This document shows, piece by piece, positions 1 to 8,131 of a stretch of DNA of 26,250 bases (its first letter is position 1; each line of letters starts with the position of its first letter). The stretch covers positions 1-26,250 of the forward strand of contig DATBFX010000078.1 in NCBI GenBank assembly GCA_036558305.1, given 5' to 3'. The stretch comes from DATBFX01 sp036558305 (GTDB taxonomy: Bacteria; Chloroflexota; Chloroflexia; Thermomicrobiales; UBA6265). A model generated the notes under the pieces. The model worked only from the letters and a program-made list of their open reading frames with translations. It made no database searches and was not told the origin of the DNA. Both the position numbers and the translations under genes were made by a program.

Positions 1-5
1 AACTC

Positions 6-719
6 GTGGGACCTGCTGGATCGACGGCGCAGATCCATCTCGAAGAGCAAGGGACGACAACCCGGCAACGGGTCAAATACACACATCACGGCGACGGCGA
101 GGCCCACTTCTCGCAGACGGGCAAAGTCTTTACCCGGATCCGCGTCCGAACGCGTCCGCTCGCCGAATACGAAGGGCACCTGTTCACCTTGACTTTCAAC
201 AACCTGGCGGCTCTTGCCTCTGAGGACGCGAGGAGCAAGCCCAAGAGCGGGCGCATCAGTGCCCAAATCGACTGGGCGCGCGAGTGGGTACCCCAAAACG
301 AGATCGGCGGCACGGTCGTGGGGTTCTGGACCCGGCTCGAGCGATTCGCGACACGGCCCGATGCTGCCTTTCCGGAGGGACACAGTGGGCCGGTGCGCTG
401 GGCCTGGAAGGGTCAAGAGTACCGTGGGGTCGTGCTCCGGCCGCCCGCCACGTTGCGAAGCGCAACGCACGGCATGGCCATCGGGTTCCGTCCGCACTAC
501 GCGGAGAAGCGGGCAGATCGCTCACGGCTGTTCTTCGTCGGCGGATTCAACGACATCGGCGAGCCGACCGATCCCGACGCCGCCCTCAACTTCCTCGCCC
601 TACTCTATGCCGACCACGATACCAACTTCAATGAACTCGAACGGCGACTCGGTTCCATCGACCTCGACCGCCAACCCAGCGCCCAGGGGTTGGCCTTCAC
701 GCCGGCAACCGAGCGATGA
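6..719 (+). CDS. Hypothetical protein, 5' end probably outside the window
   Basis: I do not recognise this protein. The frame is open from the first bases of the window. The GTG at position 6 is only the first possible start seen, and there is no ribosome binding site before it, so the gene probably begins upstream. The visible 237 residues are soluble, without a signal peptide or membrane segment, and rich in Arg, Trp and Phe. There are short motifs such as VGFWTRLERF near residue 105 and LFFVGGFNDIG near residue 175, and a late acidic stretch LLYADHDTNFNELERR. The stop TGA overlaps an ATG (ATGA at 716-719), which suggests translational coupling to the next small reading frame. The DUF4062-type gene follows on the same strand. 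Function unknown. Confidence 0.6.
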   Translation: MGPAGSTAQIHLEEQGTTTRQRVKYTHHGDGEAHFSQTGKVFTRIRVRTRPLAEYEGHLFTLTFNNLAALASEDARSKPKSGRISAQIDWAREWVPQNEIGGTVVGFWTRLERFATRPDAAFPEGHSGPVRWAWKGQEYRGVVLRPPATLRSATHGMAIGFRPHYAEKRADRSRLFFVGGFNDIGEPTDPDAALNFLALLYADHDTNFNELERRLGSIDLDRQPSAQGLAFTPATER

Positions 720-1019
720 GCGATGCGGCAACGGAAGTAGCGCGACGGGTGGGCGCACTTGCGGCTTCGCAGCGACGGCGCCCACATCCTCGAGCGAGAG
801 CTGGCCCGGCGCGAGTACCGCTCTCGGACTGCCGTCCCGCGCGATGCCGTCCTCACGGCGCATTACCGTTGGCAAGTCGTCTCGGTCGTCGACCGGACCT
901 CGCGCGGGACTATGGGCGCGGGGTCGCGCGGCGCTCGTGCCGCCCGGCCGGGCGGCCGGTGCCGGCGGTCACTGTCACCTACAAACGGCTGTTCTGAGCG
1001 CAGGCGACAGTCGGAGTAG
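716..1019 (+). pseudogene. Possible small gene split between two frames (frameshifted or mis-sequenced)
   Basis: An ATG at 716 overlaps the stop of the upstream gene (ATGA) and opens a 93-codon frame to 997. After about 11 residues (MSDAATEVARR) this frame becomes implausible, rich in Arg, Pro and Ala. From about 741 a different frame, closed upstream by a TAG at 738-740, gives a much more protein-like run: WAHLRLRSDGAHILE, then ARREYRSRTAVPRDAVLTAH, then YRWQVVSVVDRTS. It degenerates again near 910, while the first frame ends in a plausible PAVTVTYKRLF before the stop at 997. The pattern fits a protein of about 90 residues carrying two compensating frameshifts, or sequencing errors. Alternatively the real gene starts at the TTG at 759 and ends at 1019. 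I cannot name a family. Low certainty. Confidence 0.3.
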
Positions 1020-1025
1020 CTACCA

Positions 1026-2489
1026 ATGCCTTTTGATGCAACCGTCTACAAGGTCATGCTTGCCTCCCCAGGTGATGTGGCAAAAATACGCCCGCGAGTC
1101 GAAAAGGCGATCAACGATTGGAATGGTCTCCACTCTGAGGAGCGGGGAGTCGTCCTGCTTCCGATCTTGTGGGAGAAGCACGCGACGCCTCAACTCGGCG
1201 GGCGGCCGCAAGAACTGATCAACGAAGAACTGGTGCGCCCCTCCGACATCCTGATCGCCGTATTCAATGCGCGATTGGGACAGGACACGGGCAAGGCAGA
1301 ATCAGGGACGGTCGAGGAGATCGGCGAGTTCCTATCAGCCGGAAAGCCGGTGCTCCTGTACTTCTCAAGGGCGGCGATCCCGCGCCAGGGCTTCGACGTC
1401 GCACAGTACCAAAGATTGGAGGACTACCGCGGCCGGGTGCGCCAGATGGGCACGTACGGAGAATTCTCGTCGCCGACTGACCTCGAGCAGCAACTCGCCC
1501 GTCATCTGCTCAACACGATGCGCCGCCTCCGATCGTTTTCGGGTCGCTCGTCACCCGATGCGTCGGCAGCGATTACGAGCGCCACTCCGGCGCTAGACGC
1601 AGTGAGCGCGCCGACGACAGCCCCCTTCGATCAGACCGTCGACACCACAATCGGACCGCGACGCCGACAGTTGCTCTGCGACATCGTCGCAGCCTATCTC
1701 AGCACGAGCGCCGACGATCGGGTCCCGATCGACGGGCGAGGCGGTGACGGCGGGTCCAGGCTCCTCCATCCGGCTTTCAGCGGCCGCAACATGACCGTGT
1801 CGATCGACGACCTCCGCGCTCTTCACGATGCCCGCTTGGTCCGCATGCAGAGCACCGGGGGGCCGGGCGACTGCGAACTGACCCCGCTCCGAGCCGGTAT
1901 CGATCTTTGTCGGCCTCGCACAGCGGATGACTTACCCGCCGCGGAATCCGTTCGACGCCCGTTCGATGCATCGGACACCCTGCCGCGTGCGAGGCCCGTG
2001 CCGGTGCCAGTGGTCCGCGATGGCGTGCCAGCCCGCGACGTTGCGCAGACCGGCGGCGAGCAGCCGGCGTGGCTACGGAGCCAGAAGGCGTGCCTCAACC
2101 TCCTGGGCATCGGATCGCAGACCCAGCCCGATCGGTACGTCGAGTTGCACCCGAGGGTCTTCAACGAAGGCGACCATGAAGCGTGGGAGGTTCGGGCATC
2201 AGTCGCCGCTGCCGGCAGCGAAGAGTGGCGCCCCGCCGGAGAGCTGAGGGAGATTCCGCCCAAGGCGGAACGGAGGCTGGCGTTCCGCATTAGAACGGGA
2301 CCGCTGCAGGACCCACCAGTGATGGAGCGGTTCGAGTACCGACTTAGGCTTGAGTACCGGGACGGACTGTCGGCGGATAACAGCATCGAATATGGCATCG
2401 TCTTTGAGGGACCGGGCCGGGATTGGAGGGCTACGGTCACCCGCGACAACACAAGAGTCGATCCGCTGTGTCCCCCTCAGCGATCGTGA
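1026..2489 (+). CDS. DUF4062/TIR-like N-terminal domain protein, possible defence or signalling effector
   Basis: 487 residues. The start ATG has CGGAG about 10 bases upstream. Residues 7-165 resemble the DUF4062-type alpha/beta domain of STAND/NLR-like and conflict-system proteins. It opens with a strand and loop YKVMLASPGDV, then a helix ending in INDWN, LPILWEKHA, a strand SDILIAVFNARLG, the conserved E92-S-G-T-x-E-E-I segment, and a strand KPVLLYFS. Residues about 170-205 form a Ser/Ala/Thr linker. Residues 207-290 look like a small helical, possibly winged-helix, segment. Residues 345-480 form a beta-rich domain (YVELHPRVFN, then RLAFRIRTG, then FEYRLRLEYRDG) that I cannot assign. No signal peptide, Walker motif or membrane helix is visible. 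Known: DUF4062 domains often sit at the N-terminus of signalling ATPases. Inferred: this copy is a stand-alone sensor or effector. The substrate is unknown. Confidence 0.75.
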   Translation: MPFDATVYKVMLASPGDVAKIRPRVEKAINDWNGLHSEERGVVLLPILWEKHATPQLGGRPQELINEELVRPSDILIAVFNARLGQDTGKAESGTVEEIGEFLSAGKPVLLYFSRAAIPRQGFDVAQYQRLEDYRGRVRQMGTYGEFSSPTDLEQQLARHLLNTMRRLRSFSGRSSPDASAAITSATPALDAVSAPTTAPFDQTVDTTIGPRRRQLLCDIVAAYLSTSADDRVPIDGRGGDGGSRLLHPAFSGRNMTVSIDDLRALHDARLVRMQSTGGPGDCELTPLRAGIDLCRPRTADDLPAAESVRRPFDASDTLPRARPVPVPVVRDGVPARDVAQTGGEQPAWLRSQKACLNLLGIGSQTQPDRYVELHPRVFNEGDHEAWEVRASVAAAGSEEWRPAGELREIPPKAERRLAFRIRTGPLQDPPVMERFEYRLRLEYRDGLSADNSIEYGIVFEGPGRDWRATVTRDNTRVDPLCPPQRS

Positions 2490-2580
2490 TGAGTCAGGGT
2501 GAGATACAAACGATGAACTGCTTGGCCGCCTCTGCTCCCTTCGTCTTCGAGAACTGAGGCGCCCTCGCTTTCGCTGATCG

Positions 2581-4167
2581 CTACCGTCCGGACGACGCCG
2601 GTTCCAGCAGCCCGTGCTGCACCGCGAACAGCGTCGCCGCAGGGCGGGTCGAGACGCCGATTTTGTCGTAGATGTGGCGGACGTGGTGGCTGACGGTCTC
2701 TTTGGAGATGAAGAGTTGACCGGCCATCTCGCGGTTCGAGAGGCCGCGCGCAAGAAGGCGGAGCACCTCGACTTCCCGCTCGCTGAGACCGGCGGCCAGC
2801 TCTTTGCGGGCGGGTTTGACCCGGTGACCGGCGGCGGCGAGGACGGCGTTGGCGGCCTCGGGGTCGAGGCGACCGTTTTTGACCTCCCGCTGCACCTCGG
2901 CGGCGGCTTCCTCCGGTTGGCGGGCCGCGCGATGGGGGCGATCTTCGGTGAGGGCCTGGTAGACGTCGGCGGCGGCGAGGAGGCGGGCGGTCGGGGGAAT
3001 CGTGCCGCCGGCGAGACCGCGGTGGTAACCGGAACCGTCCAGGCGCTCGTGGTGTTGGGCGGCGAGCAGACCGAACGGCGCCAGCGCCTTCGAGCGGGAG
3101 AGGACGCGCTCGGTGTAGTACGGGTGCAGGCGCACCCGTTCCCATTCGCCTTCGGTCAGCGTTTTCGGTTTGCACCAGATCGCCGCGGTGACGCCGACCC
3201 GACCGAGGTCGTGCATCAACCCGGCCCGGCGGACCGCGACCACGTCCTCTTCCGGCAGCCGGCAACGGCGCCCCGCCGCTTCGGCCAGGGCCGCGACACC
3301 GCGCGAGTGGCCGAGCGTGAACGGGAGCTTGAGATCGGCGAAATCGGCAATGGCGAGGGCGGCGTCGTCGAGTTGCTCGCGGGTCATCACCGGGCGCGGC
3401 CCCGGTTCGATCGCCAGCACCGTCTCCCAGGCGGAGTCGATCGCGAGGTCGGCGCAGATGGTGGCCGCGTGGCGACAGAACTGCTCGACGAGGCGCGGAT
3501 CGTGGCTGGAGCCGCTGCGCTCGCGCGCCATCGCGACGGCGGCGTCGATCCCGTGGAGGCGGTGGAAGATTTCGACATCGCGGGCAAGTTGGCCGACCCG
3601 AACCGGCAGCGCGATCGCCTCGCCCTTGATCCCGTTCGGGCGACCGCGCCCGTCCCAGCGCTCGAATACCTGGACCAGCAGGGGTTGGACCGATTCGGCG
3701 ACGCCGAGGCGCTCGCTCAGGCGCTGGGCCACCTCGCAATGCCCGCGCGACCCCTCCACCCAGACCTCTTTGCCGGCGGCGAAGAAGCCGGCGACCATCC
3801 GGGCGCGGCGGAGCGGCGGTTGCCCCACGCCGATGTGGCGCACGATGTGGCTCATGGCGGCGCGGTTGTTGCCCCAATCGACGGTCTGCCCGTCGCCACC
3901 CGTGATCCCCAACTCGTCGCCGACCAACTCGGCGAAGCGGTGGGAATCGGCGGTGCAGCCGATCAGGGCGAGGAGGGACGCGTAGTAGAGGTCGCGGAGG
4001 GCCGATTCGTCGAGTCCGGCCGCCTCCCCCAGGCGGATACCGATGACAGAGGAGCGGACCGCCCACTCCATCGGCATCCCGGTGCCGAGGTCCGAGGCGA
4101 GGGAGAACGAGGCGACCAACTCGGCCAGGCGCAGGGGCTCCCCGGCGCCGGAAGTTCCCGCAACCAC
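2581..4167 (-). CDS. HD-GYP-type phosphohydrolase with C-terminal LuxR HTH
   Basis: 528 residues from a GTG start at 4167, chosen because GGAGGTG lies 5-7 bases before it; the frame stays open far upstream without a better site. Residues about 10-240 are a degenerate HD-GYP-like half: WDGRGRPNGIKGEAIALP near 171 matches the region after the GYP motif, but an HD pair is missing. Residues about 265-445 are the intact half, with H319-D320 in MHDLGR, H348-P, H372-H373-E and DGSGYHRGL at 377-385, where the usual Pro of GYP is His. Residues 459-525 are a LuxR-type HTH (LSEREVEVLRLLARGLSNRE). Intact HD-GYP domains are metal-dependent phosphodiesterases, typically acting on cyclic di-GMP. A role as a ligand-controlled transcription factor is inference. 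No TM segment is seen. It is divergently oriented to the metallopeptidase gene. Confidence 0.9.
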   Translation of the reverse strand: MVAGTSGAGEPLRLAELVASFSLASDLGTGMPMEWAVRSSVIGIRLGEAAGLDESALRDLYYASLLALIGCTADSHRFAELVGDELGITGGDGQTVDWGNNRAAMSHIVRHIGVGQPPLRRARMVAGFFAAGKEVWVEGSRGHCEVAQRLSERLGVAESVQPLLVQVFERWDGRGRPNGIKGEAIALPVRVGQLARDVEIFHRLHGIDAAVAMARERSGSSHDPRLVEQFCRHAATICADLAIDSAWETVLAIEPGPRPVMTREQLDDAALAIADFADLKLPFTLGHSRGVAALAEAAGRRCRLPEEDVVAVRRAGLMHDLGRVGVTAAIWCKPKTLTEGEWERVRLHPYYTERVLSRSKALAPFGLLAAQHHERLDGSGYHRGLAGGTIPPTARLLAAADVYQALTEDRPHRAARQPEEAAAEVQREVKNGRLDPEAANAVLAAAGHRVKPARKELAAGLSEREVEVLRLLARGLSNREMAGQLFISKETVSHHVRHIYDKIGVSTRPAATLFAVQHGLLEPASSGR

Positions 4168-4521
4168 GTCGTACACCTCCGATGGCGATGATATCGACGG
4201 GGATTGTATTCCCGGATGCGGGCGAAAGCCAACCGTCGCCGCTCCGTCGGTCCCACGCCGGTTTCGCCGCCCGCGTCGGCGGGATCGGCAGCGGCGACTG
4301 GCGGTGCGTGTCCACCGTTCGTAGGGCAGACAGGGCCTCCGCTTCGATGCTAAGCTCGGTCGAACGCTGGAGGAACCGTTCAGCTCGGTCTCGTCGGTGG
4401 ACCGGGGATCGATCCCCCACGGCGCCGCCGACAGGTGCGGCGGCAGTTCCGTGCGAGCACTGCCGCGGATCGTGAAACGTCGTCGCGCAAAACCTACGGC
4501 AGCAGCCGCGTGAGGTCGCCG
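4168..4521. other. Divergent intergenic region between HD-GYP/LuxR gene and metallopeptidase
   Basis: About 350 bases that must carry the promoters of both flanking genes. The GGAGGTG ribosome binding site of the minus-strand gene lies at 4173-4179 (reading GGAGGTG on the minus strand). The plus-strand frame is open from 4435, but that Arg-rich extension looks non-coding. I found no convincing -35/-10 pair, strong inverted repeat or RNA gene. Confidence 0.5.
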
Positions 4522-6462
4522 ATGCCCAGCCAAACGCCGATGCCGACCAGGAACCCGAGACCGACCAAGACGCCGCGGTCCAGGCAGGCGCCGGACGCCA
4601 GCCAGACGCCGCTCTACATCCAGCCGCCGATCTCGCGACAACTCCGCTGCTACGCGATCGACCCCAGTCTCGCCCAGCGGTTCGAGACCGCACCGATCAG
4701 CGAGACGGTGCTCCGGATTCCCTGGGAATCCGTGGAACCGGGACCGGTCGACGAGTACCTGGAGGTGATCGACTACGACCCGAGCAGCCAGTGCTTTTAC
4801 GAACCGGTCTGCCTGGACGATCCCTATCTGTTGGCGCAGGACGGTCTGCCACCCAGCGAAGGGACGCCCCAATTCCACCAGCAGATGGCGTACGGTGTGG
4901 CGCGGCTGACGATCCAGAATTTCGAGCGGGCGCTCGGACGCCGGGCGGTCTGGTCGCCCGGCCCGAGTCTGGATCCCGACGAACCCAAGAACGATGCCAA
5001 CTACGTCCAGCGCCTGCGCATCTATCCCCACGCGCTCCAGGAAGCCAACGCCTACTACAGCCCGGCCAAGAAGGCGCTCTTGTTCGGCTATTTCCCGGCT
5101 TCGTCCGACGCGCCGGGCGACCACGTGCCCGGCAGCATCGTCTTCAGTTGCCTCTCCCACGACATCGTCGCGCACGAGACGACGCACGCCCTGCTGGACG
5201 GCGTCCACCGCCGGCTCGGCCACGCGACAAATCCCGACATGCTCGCCTTCCACGAAGCATTTGCCGACATCGTCGCGCTCTTCCAGCACTTCACCTTTCC
5301 CGACATCCTCTACCACCAGATCGCGACCTCGCGCGGCGACATCCGTCAGCACGAAACGATGCTCGGTCAACTGGCGGGGCAGTTCGGTCGCGCCACGGGT
5401 CGGCGAAGCGCCCTCCGCGACGCGATCGGCACCTTCAACCCCGAGACCAACCGGTGGGAACCGCACAAGGCCGACCCGGCCGAGTACGAGCAGACCTTCG
5501 AACCGCACGACCGCGGCGCCATCCTCGTCGCCGCGGTTTTCGACGCCTTCCTGGCGATCTACGGGGCGCGGGTCGCCGATCTCGTCCGGTTGGTCACCGG
5601 CGGCACCGGCGTGCTGCCCGCCGGCGACATCCATCCGGACCTGGTCAAGCGCCTGGCCGACGAGGCCAGCAAAGCCGCCGGTCACGTCCTGACGATGTGC
5701 GTGCGGGCGCTCGACTATTGCCCACCGGTCGATCTCACCTTCGGCGAGTACCTGCGCGCGATCGTCACCGCCGACGTCGACCTCATCCCCGACGACGACC
5801 ACGGCTACCGCGTCTCCTTCGTCGACGCGTTCCGCGCGCGCGGTCTCTATCCGCGCGATCTGCGCACCCTCTCCGTCGAGAACCTGATCTGGCGTCGACC
5901 CCAGATCGACCCCTACAAACCCTCCGCCGCGCTGGTCAAGATCTTCGGCGATCTGCGCGAGTTCGGGAACGACCAGCTCTACGCGAAGACCCGCCGGGAC
6001 CTGTTCTTCCAGGCCCGCTCGATGCGGGCAGAACTGCACAAACAGCTAAGGAACCACTTCTTGCGCCTGCCCAAGAAAGCGGCGAGCGAGGACCGACTCT
6101 TCCTCGGCCTCGACCCCGTTCCCGAAAGCTCCTTCGAAGTCCACTCGCTCGATTTCAGCAGCCGGGTCGGGCCGGACGGCGATCTCCTGCTGCAGGCGAT
6201 CGTCCAGATCACGCAGACGGTGCGGCTCAGCGGTGACGGCGACCATCCGGAGCGGGTGCCGTTCGAGGGGGGCTGCACGCTCGTCGTCGATCTCGAGCAG
6301 CAGAAGATCAGGTATTGCATCCGGAAACCGGTCACCAGCAAGACGCGCGCCGCGCGACAAAGCGAATTCCGGAACCAGTTCGCGGTGGCGTCGACGCGCT
6401 CGACCTATTTCGGCGACCCCGCAACCTACTCGGAGCCGTTCGCCTTGCTCCATCGGAGCTGA
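4522..6462 (+). CDS. Gluzincin-type (M4-like) zinc metallopeptidase, cytoplasmic
   Basis: 646 residues from the ATG at 4522, which has TGAGGT 6 bases upstream; an in-frame ATG-like extension to 4435 is less likely. Residues 1-35 are a low-complexity Pro/Thr/Arg tail (MPSQTPMPTRNPRP) with no signal peptide. The zinc site is clear: H218-E219-T-T-H222 in the helix SHDIVAHETTHALLDG, followed 22 residues later by HEAFAD with E245 as likely third ligand and D249. This HExxH plus ExxxD spacing is the gluzincin (M4/thermolysin-like) pattern. The remaining 390 residues are a long C-terminal region with few recognisable features, ending in a beta-rich part (DGDLLLQAIVQITQTVRL). Absence of an export signal is unusual for M4-like enzymes. 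The MBL-fold gene starts 55 bases downstream on the same strand, so the two are probably co-transcribed. The substrate is unknown. Confidence 0.88.
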   Translation: MPSQTPMPTRNPRPTKTPRSRQAPDASQTPLYIQPPISRQLRCYAIDPSLAQRFETAPISETVLRIPWESVEPGPVDEYLEVIDYDPSSQCFYEPVCLDDPYLLAQDGLPPSEGTPQFHQQMAYGVARLTIQNFERALGRRAVWSPGPSLDPDEPKNDANYVQRLRIYPHALQEANAYYSPAKKALLFGYFPASSDAPGDHVPGSIVFSCLSHDIVAHETTHALLDGVHRRLGHATNPDMLAFHEAFADIVALFQHFTFPDILYHQIATSRGDIRQHETMLGQLAGQFGRATGRRSALRDAIGTFNPETNRWEPHKADPAEYEQTFEPHDRGAILVAAVFDAFLAIYGARVADLVRLVTGGTGVLPAGDIHPDLVKRLADEASKAAGHVLTMCVRALDYCPPVDLTFGEYLRAIVTADVDLIPDDDHGYRVSFVDAFRARGLYPRDLRTLSVENLIWRRPQIDPYKPSAALVKIFGDLREFGNDQLYAKTRRDLFFQARSMRAELHKQLRNHFLRLPKKAASEDRLFLGLDPVPESSFEVHSLDFSSRVGPDGDLLLQAIVQITQTVRLSGDGDHPERVPFEGGCTLVVDLEQQKIRYCIRKPVTSKTRAARQSEFRNQFAVASTRSTYFGDPATYSEPFALLHRS

Positions 6463-6517
6463 GGTCGGGACTCCGGGCACGCAGGTGGGCGGCGCAGGGT
6501 GCCACCCCGGAGGAGAC

Positions 6518-7984
6518 ATGGCCACTCCCAACCCGAAGGTTCGCGTCCGCATGTACCGGCAGGGACTCGGCGATTGCTTCCTTTACACCTTTCACACCCG
6601 CGACGCGCCGGTCCACATCCTCATCGATTGCGGCACCCTTGGTGCGTCGGCCACCAACGTGGACTTGAGCCAGGTCGTGGCCGACATCGCGGCGGTGACC
6701 GGCAACCGCCTCGACGTCCTGATCGCCACCCACGAGCACAAGGACCACGTCTCCGGTTTCGGCAGCCAGCGCGAGGCGTTCCAGAACATGGCGATCGCAC
6801 ACTCGTGGGCGGCGTGGACCGAGGACCCGAACGATTCTCTGGGCAAGGACGTCAAGCGGTTTCAGGACGACCTGGAGTCGTCGCTGGCGCTCGCCGACCG
6901 GGCCCTCGGCGCCGCCGGGGCGCGGCTCGGCGCGGAATTCGCGACCCTCGGCTCGGGTATCCGCGAGTTGCTGGGATTTCGCGGCGAGGTTCCCCGCGAG
7001 GGCGAGCCGTTCGCCGCGACCTTTGCCAAGACGGTCGACGAGGCGATGCGCTACGCGACCAGGCGCGGCAAGGAGGTCGAATACTTTTCGCCCGGAACGG
7101 TGATCGAGCGCGATTGGTTACCGGGTGTGCGCATCTACGTCCTCGGACCTCCCCGGTCCAAGCAGGCACTGTCCCAGTTGGGCGAGCACGGTTCGCCCGA
7201 GTTGTACGAGGTCAGCGCCCGGATGGGTGACGCCGTGCGCGACTCCCTCAGGTTCGCCACCTCCGGGAAGACGTTGTCCGAATACCGGGAGGGGCTCGCC
7301 GCCGAGGCGCGCGACCACCTCGATACCACCTTACCGTTCGATCCGTGCTACCGCATCGAGCAAAAGATGGTCGATGCGCGCGCGCCGGCGTTCGCCGCGT
7401 ATTTCGCCGACGACCAGGAGTGGCGGCGGATCGACCACGAATGGATGCGGGTGACGGAAGAACTCGCCCTCCAACTCGACAGCGCCACCAACAACACGAG
7501 CCTGGCGCTGGCCTTCGAGTTGGTCGAGGACGGCCGCGTCTTGCTCCACCCGGCCGACGCCCAACTCGGCAACTGGGTCTCCTGGCAGGACGTGACGTTC
7601 ACCCTGGCCGATCAGAGCGGCAAGACGACGACCGTGGTGGCCGAGGATCTCTTGAAGCGGACGGTGTTCTACAAGGTGGGGCACCACGCGAGTCACAACG
7701 CGACCCTGAAGGAGCACGGTCTGGAGGCGATGGAGCGCGCCGACCTCGTCGCCCTGATCCCGGTCGACGGCGAGGTGGCACAGCGGAAGAAGTGGACGAT
7801 GCCGGCCCCCACCCTCTACAAACGCCTCATCGAAAAAACGCACGGGCGCGTCTTGCGATCGGACACGACCTGGCCGGAGGCGAGCGACCTGCCCGACTCG
7901 GTCACGATCGACACCGTGAACAAGGAGCGGAACAATCCGAACATCGTCGTGAACGACCTCTATATCGATTACCTGGTGAGATAG
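6518..7984 (+). CDS. Metallo-beta-lactamase-fold hydrolase, ComEC-C-terminal-like
   Basis: 488 residues. The ATG at 6518 is preceded by GGAGGAG at a good distance, so it is preferred over the open frame upstream. The fold starts with RMYRQGLGDCFLY and ILIDCG, followed by the metal site T-H72-E-H74-K-D76-H77. Residues about 90-310 are a long, mostly helical insertion. The second half of the fold returns at about 325: SLALAFEL, VLLHPADAQLGNW with D347 as bridging Asp, and YKVGHHASHNAT with H389-H390. The late VGHH-x-S motif is typical of the MBL domains of ComEC/Rec2-like proteins and nuclease or hydrolase relatives. Known: this superfamily hydrolyses phosphodiesters, esters or lactams with two metal ions. 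The substrate cannot be read from sequence. Its tight linkage to the metallopeptidase suggests one functional unit (inference). Confidence 0.88.
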   Translation: MATPNPKVRVRMYRQGLGDCFLYTFHTRDAPVHILIDCGTLGASATNVDLSQVVADIAAVTGNRLDVLIATHEHKDHVSGFGSQREAFQNMAIAHSWAAWTEDPNDSLGKDVKRFQDDLESSLALADRALGAAGARLGAEFATLGSGIRELLGFRGEVPREGEPFAATFAKTVDEAMRYATRRGKEVEYFSPGTVIERDWLPGVRIYVLGPPRSKQALSQLGEHGSPELYEVSARMGDAVRDSLRFATSGKTLSEYREGLAAEARDHLDTTLPFDPCYRIEQKMVDARAPAFAAYFADDQEWRRIDHEWMRVTEELALQLDSATNNTSLALAFELVEDGRVLLHPADAQLGNWVSWQDVTFTLADQSGKTTTVVAEDLLKRTVFYKVGHHASHNATLKEHGLEAMERADLVALIPVDGEVAQRKKWTMPAPTLYKRLIEKTHGRVLRSDTTWPEASDLPDSVTIDTVNKERNNPNIVVNDLYIDYLVR

Positions 7985-8000
7985 AGGTTGCGGCAACCTC
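7984..8000. repeat. Short inverted repeat just after the MBL stop codon
   Basis: GAGGTTG (7984-7990), a 3-base loop CGG, then CAACCTC (7994-8000): a perfect 7-bp hairpin directly after the stop codon. No T-run follows, so it is at best a weak terminator or processing hairpin. Confidence 0.4.
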
Positions 8001-8129
8001 GTGGAACTGCCGATCATCCGATTCAAACGGCACTGGTGGGACGCCACCAGCGACGAGAAGCGGGTGGCCACCGATGCCGCGCCGATCAACGCCGCCAACC
8101 TGCTTGGGCAAGGAACGAGAGCGTGCTGA
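8001..8129 (+). CDS. Possible 42-residue small protein after the MBL gene
   Basis: A GTG at 8001 opens 42 codons up to TGA at 8127-8129, starting 16 bases after the MBL stop and ending 2 bases before the end of the convergent oxidoreductase gene. The composition is protein-like (MELPIIRFKRHWWDATSDEK near the start) rather than the Arg/Pro-rich output of shadow frames. There is no clear ribosome binding site; GAGG lies 14 bases upstream inside the hairpin. It may be a real small protein of the peptidase/MBL unit, or the remnant of a longer lost gene. Not recognised. Confidence 0.3.
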   Translation: MELPIIRFKRHWWDATSDEKRVATDAAPINAANLLGQGTRAC

Positions 8130-8131
8130 TC

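Noticed and set aside
2614..4191. 525-codon plus-strand frame antisense to the HD-GYP gene
   Set aside because: Composition is low-quality Gly/Ala/Arg and it mirrors a gene with clear motifs; no ribosome binding site.
4168..6039. Very long minus-strand open frame (continuing the HD-GYP gene upstream to 6039)
   Set aside because: It is antisense to the metallopeptidase with its clear zinc site. The HD-GYP gene has a good ribosome binding site before 4167, and the extension has no domain signal. Stop-free antisense frames are common at this GC content.
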